This document shows, piece by piece, positions 34,071-44,283 of a stretch of 64,000 nt of DNA. A program made the position numbers and the translations under genes. This stretch comes from Pardosa pseudoannulata (lineage: Eukaryota > Arthropoda > Arachnida > Araneae > Lycosidae). The number at the start of each line of letters is the position of its first letter. Within the stretch, counting starts at the first letter, position 1. The DNA is taken from assembly GCA_032207245.1 (NCBI GenBank), contig CM063500.1, positions 80,332,786-80,396,785 on the forward strand, in the 5' to 3' direction. The notes below the pieces were generated by a model. The model did no database searches, had not been told where the DNA came from, and was given only the letters and a program-made list of their open reading frames with translations.

Positions 34071-34782
34071 TAACATAACAAGAAGCATAAGTTCATTGAC
34101 CAAGCATTGTTATATGCAGTATTAAAATAAGAAAATATAATACATATCTATAGAATATATGTAGAAAAATTTATAAAACATCAATATTAATAGAATCTTT
34201 TTCATACCTATTCTTATTTGAATAGGTGTGAAAAGGATTCTATTAAATTCATTTTTTTTTATTACCATCTTTTATTAATTTTTTGTTTCACATAATAAAG
34301 ATACAAAAATCTTATCTTATAACTGCAATGACTTACATTTTACTCCAAATATTGTGTATTTATTTTTTAACATAAGCCTTATCAAAGTAGAGCTCAAAAT
34401 ATAGGTTTAAATCAGTAATTTCAGTATTTTTAAAGAAATTGCTTATAATTTTCTCTTTTCATAAATTTTATATAGTTCAGGAATAAAACTGCTCTGTAAC
34501 TGAACACATAGATCTGTACATTTCACTACTTATTGTTAAAGTTTGAATGTTTTTTGCTTTGCTATTTTTACCTTTTATATTGGCTTTAAGCTGTAGATCC
34601 TGGTTGAATTTTATTATTCTCTATGCTACAGAACATTCAGTGCAGTTCTTATAATCAGTCATCTTAGCTAAAAATTAAAGTGCTATGCATATGTACTTGT
34701 CTTTTGAAAATATTGATTGATATAAAGCAGAGATGGTTATACCATGGTGCAAGTAACACATGGGTCACTTTAGAATTGGTAT
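34068..34782. other. AT-rich gene-free stretch
   Basis: No gene recognised. Confidence 0.4.
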
Positions 34783-35135
34783 TGTTACGAACTTCAAAGC
34801 TGGGTTCGGAAATTGAATGGACATTAATACATCACGAAAACAATTTATTGGCAATCAGTTGGAAAATACAATGTCAGAAAGGTATCAAGATTAAGGTATT
34901 GCACACTCATGCCAAGCTTACAAAATCATTGTGGAACAACTCAAGCACAATGCCTTGGGCTAACATACCTCTTTCCGCATCAATCTAAACAGAAGCACTG
35001 GTAAAATACAACACACTGCATACTCTTTACACTAAGAAATCTACTTAACAAATCCCTCATTTGAGACTCAGCCTGCCTTATATAGGCCCAAAGAAACTGC
35101 TGGAATATTCCAGCAACCAGAACTGGAAGTTGTCA
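34783..35135 (-). mobile_element. Probable solo LTR
   Basis: The segment runs from TGTTACGAACTTC to GGAAGTTGTCA (TG...CA ends). It is flanked by GGTAT and TGTAT, an imperfect 5-bp duplication. On the minus strand a promoter-like TATATAAGGCAGG sits near 35080. No internal retrotransposon sequence adjoins, so it would be a solo LTR. One mismatch in the duplication keeps confidence moderate. Confidence 0.45.
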
Positions 35136-35453
35136 TGTATCGCCATATTTGGCGACACTTAGCGACAAACTTGATGACAAAAATAGGTTGCCAAAACTGT
35201 TGCCAACGAGCTGGTATCTCACCAGTTTGGCGAGATACCCATAGAATCCCATGTTAAATTTAAAGTTCACTAACAAATTTGTAACAGTATATTTTATCCT
35301 TGCTCCTACTTATTATTTTAAATTAGGCTCCATAATTGAATTATCTTCATTTTTTCAACACCTGTGTGCTCTCAGTTCAATTCATGCAGCCTTCTTATTT
35401 ATCAGTTTATTCCTTTTTTTTAAAAAAAAAATAGCTTACAATTGTAAAAAAGT

Positions 35454-37660
35454 AAAACCTCGTTAATTCATCATTCTGTTTAAGTTGTTTTTCTTTGGTC
35501 CTGACAAGGTCTCATGCACAATAATGTAAAGTAACCCTACTTTACCTGTCATCAAACTTAATTCTACTTTGGATAACTTGTCAATCTCAAATGGTCCAAA
35601 ACATCAATCTCCATTTTGAATACCATTGTGTTGTCTGCAACTCAGCCCCTCTACTTACCGAACAATGGCTGATTGCTTAGGGTGCTGTTCTTCGGTACTG
35701 GTGTTCTTGGGTTCAAATCCCACTGTGCCATGGATGTTTGAAGCCGTATGGAATTGGCTTTAAGCTGTAGGTCCTGGTCTCATTAGCTCTCGTGTTGCAA
35801 AAAGTAGACCATAGCACTCCAAGCCAAACCAATCCAAACCAGCCCTTCTACTTTTAGGCTTTACAGAAAATTGGAGACAATGATTCTTATAAGTGATACA
35901 TCAACCAGCAACAAAACCGATTAGTAATTGTCGTTAAGGTTATATAGTTATTTTAAATCATACAGTTCTTTAAAAAATCAGATTGACAAAACCCTTAAAA
36001 TTTTTTTAATTCAATATCTTGTGGTAGTACATCATTAGTTCTTCAGATATGTAGCAAGTTTTCCAATGAGGTTTGATCTCTGACTGAATGCATCCTTTTA
36101 ATTGTATGTTGGGAGGGTTGTGTTGAAACAAATTATCTCATTGTAAAACCTTGTTAATTCATCACTCTGTTTAAGTTGTTTTCCTTTGGTCCTAACAAGG
36201 TCTCATGCGCAATAATGTAAAGTAATCTTACTTTACCTTTCATCAAATTTAATCCTCTCTTGATAAATTGTCAACCTCAAAAATGGTCTAAAACATGAAT
36301 CTCCATTTTGAATATCATTGTGTTGTCTGTTCAGCTCAGCCCCTCTACTTTAAGGCTTTACAGAGAATCGGAGACAATGATTCTTATAAGTGATACATCA
36401 ACCAGCAACAAAACCGATTAGTAATTGTTGTTAAGGTTATATAGTTATTTTAAATCATACAGTTCTTTAAAAAATCAGATTGACAAAACCCTTAAAATTT
36501 TTTTTAATTCAATATCTTGTGGTAGTACATCATTAGTTCTTCAGATATGTAGCAAGTTTTCCAATGAGGTTTGATCTCTGACTGAATGCATCCTTTTAAT
36601 TGTATGTTGGGAGGGTTGTGTTGAAACAAATTATCTCATTGTAAAACCTTGTTAATTCATCACTCTGTTTAAGTTGTTTTCCTTTGGTCCTAACAAGGTC
36701 TTATGCACAATAATGTAAAGTAACCCTACTTTACCTGTCATCAAATTTAATCCTACTCTTGATAAATTGTCAACCTCAAATATGGTGCAAAACATCAATC
36801 TCCATTTTGAATACCATTGTGTTGTCTGTTCAGCTCAGCCCCTCTACTTTAAGGCTTTACAGAGAATTGGAGACAATGATTCTTATAAGGGGATACATCA
36901 GCCAGAAACAAATTATCTCATTGTAAAACCTTGTTAATTCATCACTCTGTTTAAGTTGTTTTCCTTTGGTCCTAACAAGGTCTCATGCGCAATAATGTAA
37001 AGTAACCTTACTTTACCTGTCATCAAATTTAATTCTACTCTTGAAAAATTGTCAACCTCAAAAATGGTCCAAAACATCAATCTCCATTTTGAATACCATT
37101 GTATTGTCTGTTCAGCTCAGCCCCTCTACTTTAAGGCTTTACAGAGAATTGGAGACAATGATTCTTATAAGGGGATACATCAGCCAGAAACAAATTATCT
37201 CATTGTAAAACCTTGTTAATTCATCACTCTGTTTAAGTTGTTTTCCTTTGGTCCTAACAAGGTCTCATGCATAATAATGTAAAGTAACCTTACTTTACCT
37301 GTCATCAAATTTAATTCTACTCTTGAAAAATTGTCAACCTCAAAAATAGTCCAAAACATCAATCTCCATTTTGAATACCATTGTGTTATCTGTTCAGCTC
37401 AGCCCCTCTACTTTAAGGCTTTACAAAGAATTGGAGACAATGATTCTTATAAGTGGATAACATCAGCCAGCAACAAAACTGATTGGTAATTGTCTTTGAG
37501 GTTACATAGTTATTTTAAATCATACAGTGCTTTAAAAAATCACGTTAACAAAACTCTTAAAAAATTTTTTAATTCAATATCTTGCGGTAGTACATCATTA
37601 GTTCGTCAGAAGCATAGTATGTTTTCCATTGAGGTTTGATCTCTGACTGAATGTATCCTT
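35454..37660 (+). repeat. Tandem array of about 500-bp units, some shortened to about 280 bp
   Basis: Units start with AAAACC[TC][TC]GTTAATTCATCA at 35454, 36143, 36642, 36925 and 37204. The first is about 507 bp once its SINE is removed and the second 499 bp. The third and fourth are 283 and 279 bp because they share the same internal deletion, joining CAGCCAG to AAACAAATTATC. The fifth runs full length into unique DNA near 37660. The shared deletion shows that the short unit was itself duplicated. Confidence 0.95.
35657..35839 (+). mobile_element. tRNA-derived SINE (family 1) inside the 500-bp array
   Basis: Head CCGAACAATGGCTG, B-box GGGTTCAAATCCCAC, tail CCAAACCAATCCAAAC. The target-site duplication is CAGCCCCTCTACTT (35643-35656) versus CAGCCCTTCTACTT (35840-35853). 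The other array units have this site intact and empty. Confidence 0.9.
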
Positions 37661-37844
37661 TTAACACTAGATTTACAGATGTTGATCATATACCTATTTT
37701 TACTGAAGTGAGCCAATTTGACTCATACAAGAAAATTGAAGTTTATGCAAAGAAAATAGTTCCAAATTAATTTAAATGAAATGTTTATTATCAAAAAGTT
37801 CATGGTAAACATTTTTACTTATAAAATCTGTTTTGGAAACACAT

Positions 37845-38755
37845 TTTCCGCAAACATTTTTGTTACATTTAGCAATAATCTCCGATATCCCAGAATATCG
37901 TTCTTTTTTAATATTTAGCAATGTTGGTTAATATTCTGCAAAATCTCTGAAAATCATTTTTTAAAACTGAGCAATATTGGTTAATATCCTCCGATATTCC
38001 TGAATATTTTTTTGTTATATTTAGCAATGTTAATATTCTTAGATATCCATAAATATCCTTATTTTATGTTTAGTAATGTTGGTTAATAATCTCCGATATC
38101 CCAGAATATCATTCTTTTTTAATATTTAGCAATGTTGGTTAATATTCTGCGTAATATCTGATAATCATTTTTTAATACTTAGCAGTATTGGTTAATATCC
38201 TCCGATATTTCTGAATATTTTTTTATATTTAGCAATGTTAATATTCTTAGATATCCCTGAATATCATTTTTCTATGTTTAGTAATGTTAATTAATAATCT
38301 CCGATATCTCATAATATCATTCATTTTTAATATTTAGCAATATTGGTTAATATTCTGCGAAATCTCTGAAAGTCATTTTTGATACTTAGCAATATTGGTT
38401 AATATCCTCGGATATTCCTGAATATTTCTTTATATTTAGCAATGTTAATATTCTTTGATATCCCTGAATATCCTTTTTTAATATTTAGCAATGTTGGTTA
38501 ATATTCTGCAAAATCTCTGAAAATCTATTAAAAAATGATTTTTTATTAAAAAATCATTTTTTAATAGATTTTCAGAGATCTGTTAAAAAATTCATCTTTT
38601 AAATCTATTAAAAAATGAATTTTTTAATACCTAGCAGTATTGGTATAATATCCTCCGATATTCCTGATTATTTTTTTTTTATATTTAGCAATGTTGTTTA
38701 ATATTCTACGATATCCCGGAATATTCTTTTTATATATTTAGCAATATTCACCACG
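37845..38755. repeat. Degenerate AT-rich tandem array
   Basis: Motifs ATATTTAGCAATGTTGGTTA, ATATTC-TGC, CTCCGATATCCC[AT]GAATATC recur at irregular 40-60 bp spacing with a looser super-repeat near 180-200 bp. A 67-nt palindrome lies within. Confidence 0.8.
38513..38579. repeat. 67-nt perfect palindrome
   Basis: Two 33-nt arms, starting ATCTCTGAAAATCTATTAAA, pair exactly around a single central base at 38546. The motif AATCTATTAAAAAATGA recurs just downstream (38600), so the palindrome probably arose by inverted duplication of the local repeat. Confidence 0.95.
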
Positions 38756-39113
38756 TTGTAATTTTGAAATATGAACTAATTCACTTAATTCTTGAAGTAA
38801 GGCTTTTCCTATTTGTTTAGCAACTTTACGTTTAAAATCTGTATTACCTGGCATTTTCCCTCGGGACAAAAATCTACGGCAGTTCAGTTCCATTTTGCTT
38901 GTCTCACCCCTTAAAATTCTAACAATTATCACAATTATTACAATTAGTCGTACGAAGTGGAGAAAAGCAAAATCGATTCACTTCTGTTAAAATTCAGCTA
39001 AATCGGTATTGTGCGTTGTACTAAATGTCTTGAGATATTATTTGATGTCAGTAAATATTTATTTTTATAAGTGTTAATAGATATTGTTGAATATTATTGA
39101 AATACTAGCATAT
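38756..39113. other. Gene-free stretch
   Basis: A 64-codon minus-strand open frame (38738-38932) has no recognisable domain. Confidence 0.35.
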
Positions 39114-39906
39114 AGTCCGTCACATGACGGGATTAGTAAAATTTTTAATTTTCCAGAATTGTAAAGTACCCTATGAGGCAGGTTTGGTTTTTGGCTGAGA
39201 ATTATCTGGTACACGCTCAATAATTTGTTTATCTTCATACTCCTCTAAAGTCTCCCGATACTGTGAATGCAGTTTAGAATAAAATTGAATTAATTTAGTC
39301 AAATCGTGTGGTTATGTATAAAAAACATAGTAACGAACAAACTTCTTAATTTTCAAAGATGTATAACTTAAACGCTAGATATTTATTATTCTGTGAAATA
39401 GACTCCTAAACTTTTATAAAAAGAATTTGTTGTTAATTCTGGTGATAAAATTTTCATTGCTACAAAATATAATCGATGATTAAATTTAAAATTATCTCAT
39501 ATGTACCTAATCTGTTTATTTAAACCAAATATAAAAGAAAATTATTTACGTAATATATAAGTTCAGTGATAAAACGTGTGAAAATAAGGCAGACGATAAA
39601 TTAATAATTTAAAATAAGAAATGATTAAAGGAGGTGGTTAAAGGAATGACGTCATAATGTTAGAAACAAATATTATTTTTGCCTATTTATGTGATAAATT
39701 GAATCGCCTGCTCTTAACCGGGAAAAAGAGGGCTCGAAATAATGGCATTAAATGCTAGAAATGGAGGGAAGGGGTGGATTTCGAACGTTGCTAACGCTAG
39801 TTCAACAAAAATCAAATATGGATGCCTTTATCCATTCCAGGTACAACTGCTTCATAAATTCGAGGACAGATCGACAGATAACTTAGACTATTATTATATA
39901 GAGATT
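39114..39906. repeat. Dispersed repeat C, long copy
   Basis: It starts ACTAGCATATAGTCCGTCAC and contains AATCGATGATTAAATTTAAA and AATTTAAAATAAGAAATGAT. It ends with the ACCGGGAAAAAGAG ... GATAACTTAGACTATTATTA block. The first half is shared with 59484-59810 and the second with 20996-21510 and 41037-42010, so the family is probably one element of at least 800 bp. Confidence 0.65.
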
Positions 39907-40154
39907 GTTGTTCTATAGTAGTTTAAAATAGCATTATTTGTAAATATCTTTTATCACTCAAAATGTTGAAAAAAAATGATGTAATAAAAATTTAAGCAGT
40001 CTCATACTTTAGTTCAAAATATGAAAAAAATTCTAATTACTTTGTAATAATACAATATTTTAACCCGATTAAAATCATGAAATATGTAAGTATTCAGAAG
40101 CAAGTCATTTAATTTAATCAAACTGTATTTGTAAACATTAAAGTAACATACAAG

Positions 40155-40864
40155 CAGGGCTTCGAACCGTAATTTTTTTTGTTCCGGTTTTCGTTCCGGT
40201 TCAACTAAAAAATTAATATTGGTTCAGTTCCGGTTTTCGCTCCGCCAAAAATAACGGTTTTCGGTTCAGTTCCGGTTTTCGCTCCGCCAAAAATAACTGT
40301 TTTCGTTTCAGTTCCAAATGAATAATTTCATTTTATGTATATTCTTATTTGTACTAAAAATATAATTCTATCAAAATTTAGAAGATTTTATTCTTTTTTT
40401 AATTGGTACACTATGTGAATTGATACAAACAGCAGGTACGATAAGAGCGGCGAGCATTGGCATTGTTATCCATTATCAAAATCGCATTTGACAACTAGGT
40501 TCATGATTACCCACATTCGTCGTTTGACTCTCACATCGTGCACTTGGCCTTGCAATAATTATGTAAAAAAATATATTATTTATTTAACATATGAAAATTG
40601 CCTCTAATTATTAATATATCTTCTAACGTGGTTTCACTGAGATTACTTCTGTTGTCTCGGAGAATAAATTTCAACACTAACTTGTGTAGCTGGAGCTGCC
40701 AAAACCACCATTGCAATCTTATACAAGTGCGGATATGTAATTATAAAGTTGGCGTTAAATTAGAAAATATTGATAAGTTGGTAACAGTAACAAAATGACT
40801 GAAAGATATATCGAACCGAAATAAACCGATATTTTTTTCGGTTCAGTTCCGGTTCGAAGCCCTG
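40155..40864. mobile_element. hAT-type miniature element
   Basis: Terminal inverted repeats CAGGGCTTCGAACCG / CGGTTCGAAGCCCTG are flanked by a perfect 8-bp duplication, CATACAAG (40147-40154 and 40865-40872). The 8-bp duplication and CAGGG start are hAT hallmarks. The left subterminal region repeats TTTTCGCTCCGCCAAAAATA twice. No transposase is encoded; the 66-codon open frame inside has no domain. Confidence 0.93.
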
Positions 40865-41148
40865 CATACAAGTCTGAAAATGCCGTTATTGCAATGAAAT
40901 ATTTTTCTTTTAAAAATTGTTACTTAATAAATTGATGTAAAAAACTGAGGAAAGTAGTACTCTCAATCTTTTTTACGCATTCTTTCTTTTCACAGGTATG
41001 CCAAGGAATGGCATATTGTTAATAAAAATGTTATTGTTACCTATTTATTATGTAATAAACTTAATCACCTGCTCTTAACTGGGGAAAATAGGGCTTGATA
41101 TAAAACTTTAAACTATTGAAAAGGGGGAAGAGATAGATTTCGTACGTT

Positions 41149-41715
41149 TTAACCCCTTCCAGTAAAATGACGAGTCTAGCTCGTCATTAGTTTTTCATTC
41201 CATACCGCACAATGACGAGCTACACTCGTCATGCGATTAAAGTTACTGTTAAATATGATAATTAATTTAGTTTAAAATTTCCAGTGTACTGAATTTGGCA
41301 ACACTTTTATCACTTGTGAAAATCACAAGTCACTATTGCATATTGTTTACTTGGTACAAGTCATTGCCAAATTAATGAGTCAGAATAAAAGAAAACCTAC
41401 TAAGAAATGCCGTGTGTGTTACAAGAATCAAATTAAAAGTGAGACTACTTGGCGGTGTAAACAATTAAGAATTCCTTTGCACTTTGTTTTGAAAAGTACC
41501 ACTAGCTTGAAGACTATTATCTGTATACCTTATTAATGTTTTGCTTTGATATTTTCTTAATTTTACTGTTTCTGATATTATTTAACACTATGTAAAAAGG
41601 GGATTTTAATTAAGAATATGTAAGAATTGTAAAATGAAACAAGTTTTTTAAATAAAAATTAAATGGTTATTTCATGCACAGTTTTTCATTATTAAATCAT
41701 ACCGGAAGGGGTTAA
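41149..41715. mobile_element. piggyBac-type miniature element, copy 2
   Basis: TTAA at 41149-41152 and 41712-41715, terminal repeats CCCCTTCC[AG]GTA / TACCGGAAGGGG. It is the reverse complement of 6226-6802 with few differences. It interrupts dispersed repeat C, which gives the empty site. Confidence 0.93.
41336..41536 (+). pseudogene. piggyBac transposase C-terminal cysteine-rich domain, copy 2
   Basis: A 66-residue frame homologous to the one at 6405-6590. It keeps KKCRVCYKNQ and CKQLRIPLHFVLK, but the following Cys reads Ser and the WW pair is WR. Loss of a zinc-ligand position supports relic status. Confidence 0.65.
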
Positions 41716-41760
41716 AGACGCTTTGAATTTTGCTAACTCTAACTCATCAAGAATCCAATA

Positions 41761-41918
41761 AGGCAATTTGTCGCAACGTCACGAACTACTATAATGCCCT
41801 TCCCATTCATTTTCATGTTTACAACAGCCAATAAACAAACAATAAACTGCCCTTCCGTTTGAAACTAAAGCCAGAATTGTCATAATTTGAGAATTTGCCC
41901 TACTGCGTGAAATCGCCT
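41761..41918. mobile_element. 158-bp TA-flanked miniature element, copy 1
   Basis: Terminal inverted repeats AGGCAATTTGTCGCA / TG[CA]GTGAAATCGCCT lie between TA dinucleotides (41759-41760 and 41919-41920). Intact copies of repeat C read CCAATATGGATG across the empty site, so TA is the target duplication, as for Tc1/mariner elements. A reversed copy lies at 60287-60442. Confidence 0.9.
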
Positions 41919-42010
41919 TATATGTATGCCCCTATACATTCCAGGTTCAACCGCTTCATAAATTCTTGGACAGACGAACAGATAACTTAAGCTATTATTA
42001 TATAGGGGAT

Positions 42011-42447
42011 TTTTATGACATGAACAACATTAAGAAAAAACATTCAAAATAGCAAGCTCCGTAAATACTGGCAAGTTTCATTTTCTAGAATAAAATTTAT
42101 CTGATAAGCAATACAACAACCCTTTTTAATGCTTTCTTTTAAACAGTTTCAGATTTTAATCTTACTTTATGTCGGTCAATATCGGCAGATGTCCAAAATT
42201 AGATGTCCGACATTCAAAATATTGACCTACATTTGTAGGATATTGACTGATATATTTGTTACTCGGGTTTGTCAGTATTATTCAAATAAACTGACACTGT
42301 TGAGTAATCGTCTTCAAGTATCAATTGTTTGGGGGGTTTGACACATTCCATGCGGAAAATGTACTTTTACGTTTTTCGTAGACTGTCATTGGAGCGCGGA
42401 TTACATAAAAGTACGTGTTTAGTAGATTTTTGCTAGAGTGGGTAACG
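42011..42447. other. Gene-free stretch
   Basis: Nothing recognised. Confidence 0.35.
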
Positions 42448-42492
42448 TACTAGGCGCATCCAGAAAGTAAGTTTCCCAATGTTTTCCCCTTT

Positions 42493-43142
42493 AAGGCATC
42501 TGTACACCTTTAAAACGTGAATATCGACCAAAATATCAATTTTTAATTTTTATTATATCATTAAAATCTAATATGTTATCTATATATAACCGCTTGAATT
42601 TTGCCTCTATCTCATTTAGAACCAGAGTTATAGCATTTTTAATGAAAGTTCAAAGTCAATTTTAATACCGGAAGTGCTCTTTCGTAAACCGGAAGTCACC
42701 TGAAAAATTTTATTCTCTTGTCAATTTCAACAAAATATTTTGATATAATTAAAATGTTATTAAACTTGGACCAAATAATTCATGCTTAAAGGTATTATTG
42801 TTTTATAAAGAATTTGGTAACAACATTTTCTTGAATTTAGCATCTGAATCTCGCAATGAATTTACGGAAACATTGTCAAATTTTCTTGTGTTTCCGAGAT
42901 TTTGCAGTTTGCTCCTTTTTTTATACATATTTCAAATGAAAAATTTATTTTTAGATTTTAAAATGCCTAATTCTGTATGCAGAACACCTCAAATAAAGTT
43001 TTACGAAAAAAAATTATCAAAGCCGGTCAATCTAACAATAGTGTTGAATATATTCCAATTACAGTTAGCTAGCTAGCTCCTTAGACTATGATGACTCCAT
43101 CCAATTTTATTAATGGTTTTAAACCCTTCTTTATCAGTTTTA
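42493..43142. mobile_element. Insertion inside the mariner element, TTAA-type
   Basis: It begins TTAAGGCATCTGTACAC, like the TTAAGGTATCC termini at 44280 and 20181, and contains CCGGAAGTGCTC and CCGGAAGTCACC, like the CTTCCGG motifs of those elements. It ends at TTTTAA. Comparison with the uninterrupted mariner leader at 5681-5720 shows it is extra DNA. The right terminus is not a good inverse of the left, so class assignment is tentative. Confidence 0.5.
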
Positions 43143-43237
43143 ATTATAGAGTAATAAGCCGTGTTAATTGCGCGTGCGTAACAGATCTATGACGTATTAA
43201 TCATATGCCAGGTGGACAAGTCCCGATTCGTGCCAGT

Positions 43238-43615
43238 TGCGGGGTAGCAGTGGTCCGAAATGGAAACTCTTAATTCCTCATCCCGCCGCCTGCAAAGTGC
43301 GGTCGGTGATCATGAATGCACAAAGCATTGCGCCAATTGAAATTCATCGTCAACCCTGTCAGGTCTATGAGCTGAAACTGACTCTCCGAACACAAAATTA
43401 AAGGTTTGGGAGCAGCACTGACATTTCTGTTACAGTATCACGATGACGGCGACGAGTTCCTCGACAGGATCTTCACGGGCACTGAGACTTGGTTTTCGCA
43501 CTTTACCCCGGAAACGAAGCAGCAGTCAATGCATTGTCATCATAGTGGATCTTCGGTCAGGAACAAATTCAAACAGATGCTGTCTGTACGAAAAGGGATG
43601 TGCACGGTGTTCTAG
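43238..43615 (+). pseudogene. Mariner transposase fragments
   Basis: Pieces of the N-terminal region (near 43260-43380, frameshifted) join directly to HDDGDEFLDRIFTGTETWF and HFTPETKQQSMH; most of the region between the helix-turn-helix and the first catalytic block is deleted. Mariner enzymes normally read GDETW at the first catalytic Asp; here it is GTETW. After KFKQMLSVRKGMCTVF a stop ends the frame, so the second and third Asp are not encoded. Confidence 0.8.
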
Positions 43616-43823
43616 GACAAGAAGGCTGGTTCTATTCACCGGCGGCAGAGTTCTACAACAGAGGTACACAAAAGTTGATCTCACAATACGAGAAGTGTCT
43701 CAATTCTGGTGGTGGCTATGTTGAAAATAGGTGAAACATTGCTGTACTTTTGACAATAAATATGTCCCTGAAAGTGTGAGTTCTTTTTACTTAGGGAAAC
43801 TTACTTTCTGGATGCGATTCGTA

Positions 43824-44272
43824 TAAATACGATGTACGACTGTGTGATCGCTGCTAGGCAACGATTTGCACTGTGTCTTTCTAGAAATTTAGTTAAAGTT
43901 ACTCGGTCTTCTGTCGAATTACTAGCTCGGGAATGTAAATATGAGTCGTGTTTTGTAAATATGATGCTTCTTTTATTTTTATTGATTACAACCTTGATAA
44001 AATGAGCCATTGTGATACTCCCGCTGCTTGCGACTTTTAAGTCCGCGACGAAATAGATTTGCATACAATGTGTCGAGTTTTTCTCTTTAAAAAAATTTTT
44101 TTTTAGTTTCACTCTTTTATGCAATTGTAAAATAATTTTATAAGAGCTTTAATTATTTTGTTTAATTTTTAACACGTTGACTGCCATGGGCGCCACTGGT
44201 GACGGGCGACGCAGCAAATAATAAAAGTACATAATTATAGTAAATATGGATACTAATAAATTTTTCAATACC
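43824..44272. other. Gene-free stretch
   Basis: A 107-codon minus-strand frame (43801-44124) overlaps the mariner terminus and has no domain. Confidence 0.35.
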
Positions 44273-44283
44273 ATTGTTATTAA

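Larger units (their letters stand above)
41037..42010. repeat. Dispersed repeat C, copy broken by two insertions
   Basis: Left part 41037-41148 (TTAATCACCTGCTCTTAACT), middle 41716-41760, right part 41919-42010 (TTCATAAATTCTTGGACAGA to TATTATATAGGGGA). The two gaps are exactly the piggyBac-type element at 41149-41715 and the TA-flanked element at 41761-41918. Confidence 0.8.
42450..43821 (+). mobile_element. Mariner-family transposon, deleted and interrupted
   Basis: The termini CGCATCCAGAAAGTAAGTTT (42455 on) and the inverse ending at 43816 are flanked by TA (42448-42449, 43822-43823). After 42 bp of leader the sequence is interrupted by about 650 bp of foreign DNA (42493-43142) and then resumes at TTATAGAGTAATAAGCCGTG, collinear with the copy at 5281-5748. 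The transposase frame follows in pieces. Confidence 0.88.

Noticed and set aside
33912..34103. 63-codon open frame rich in Ile-Tyr
   Set aside because: Another TA microsatellite translation.
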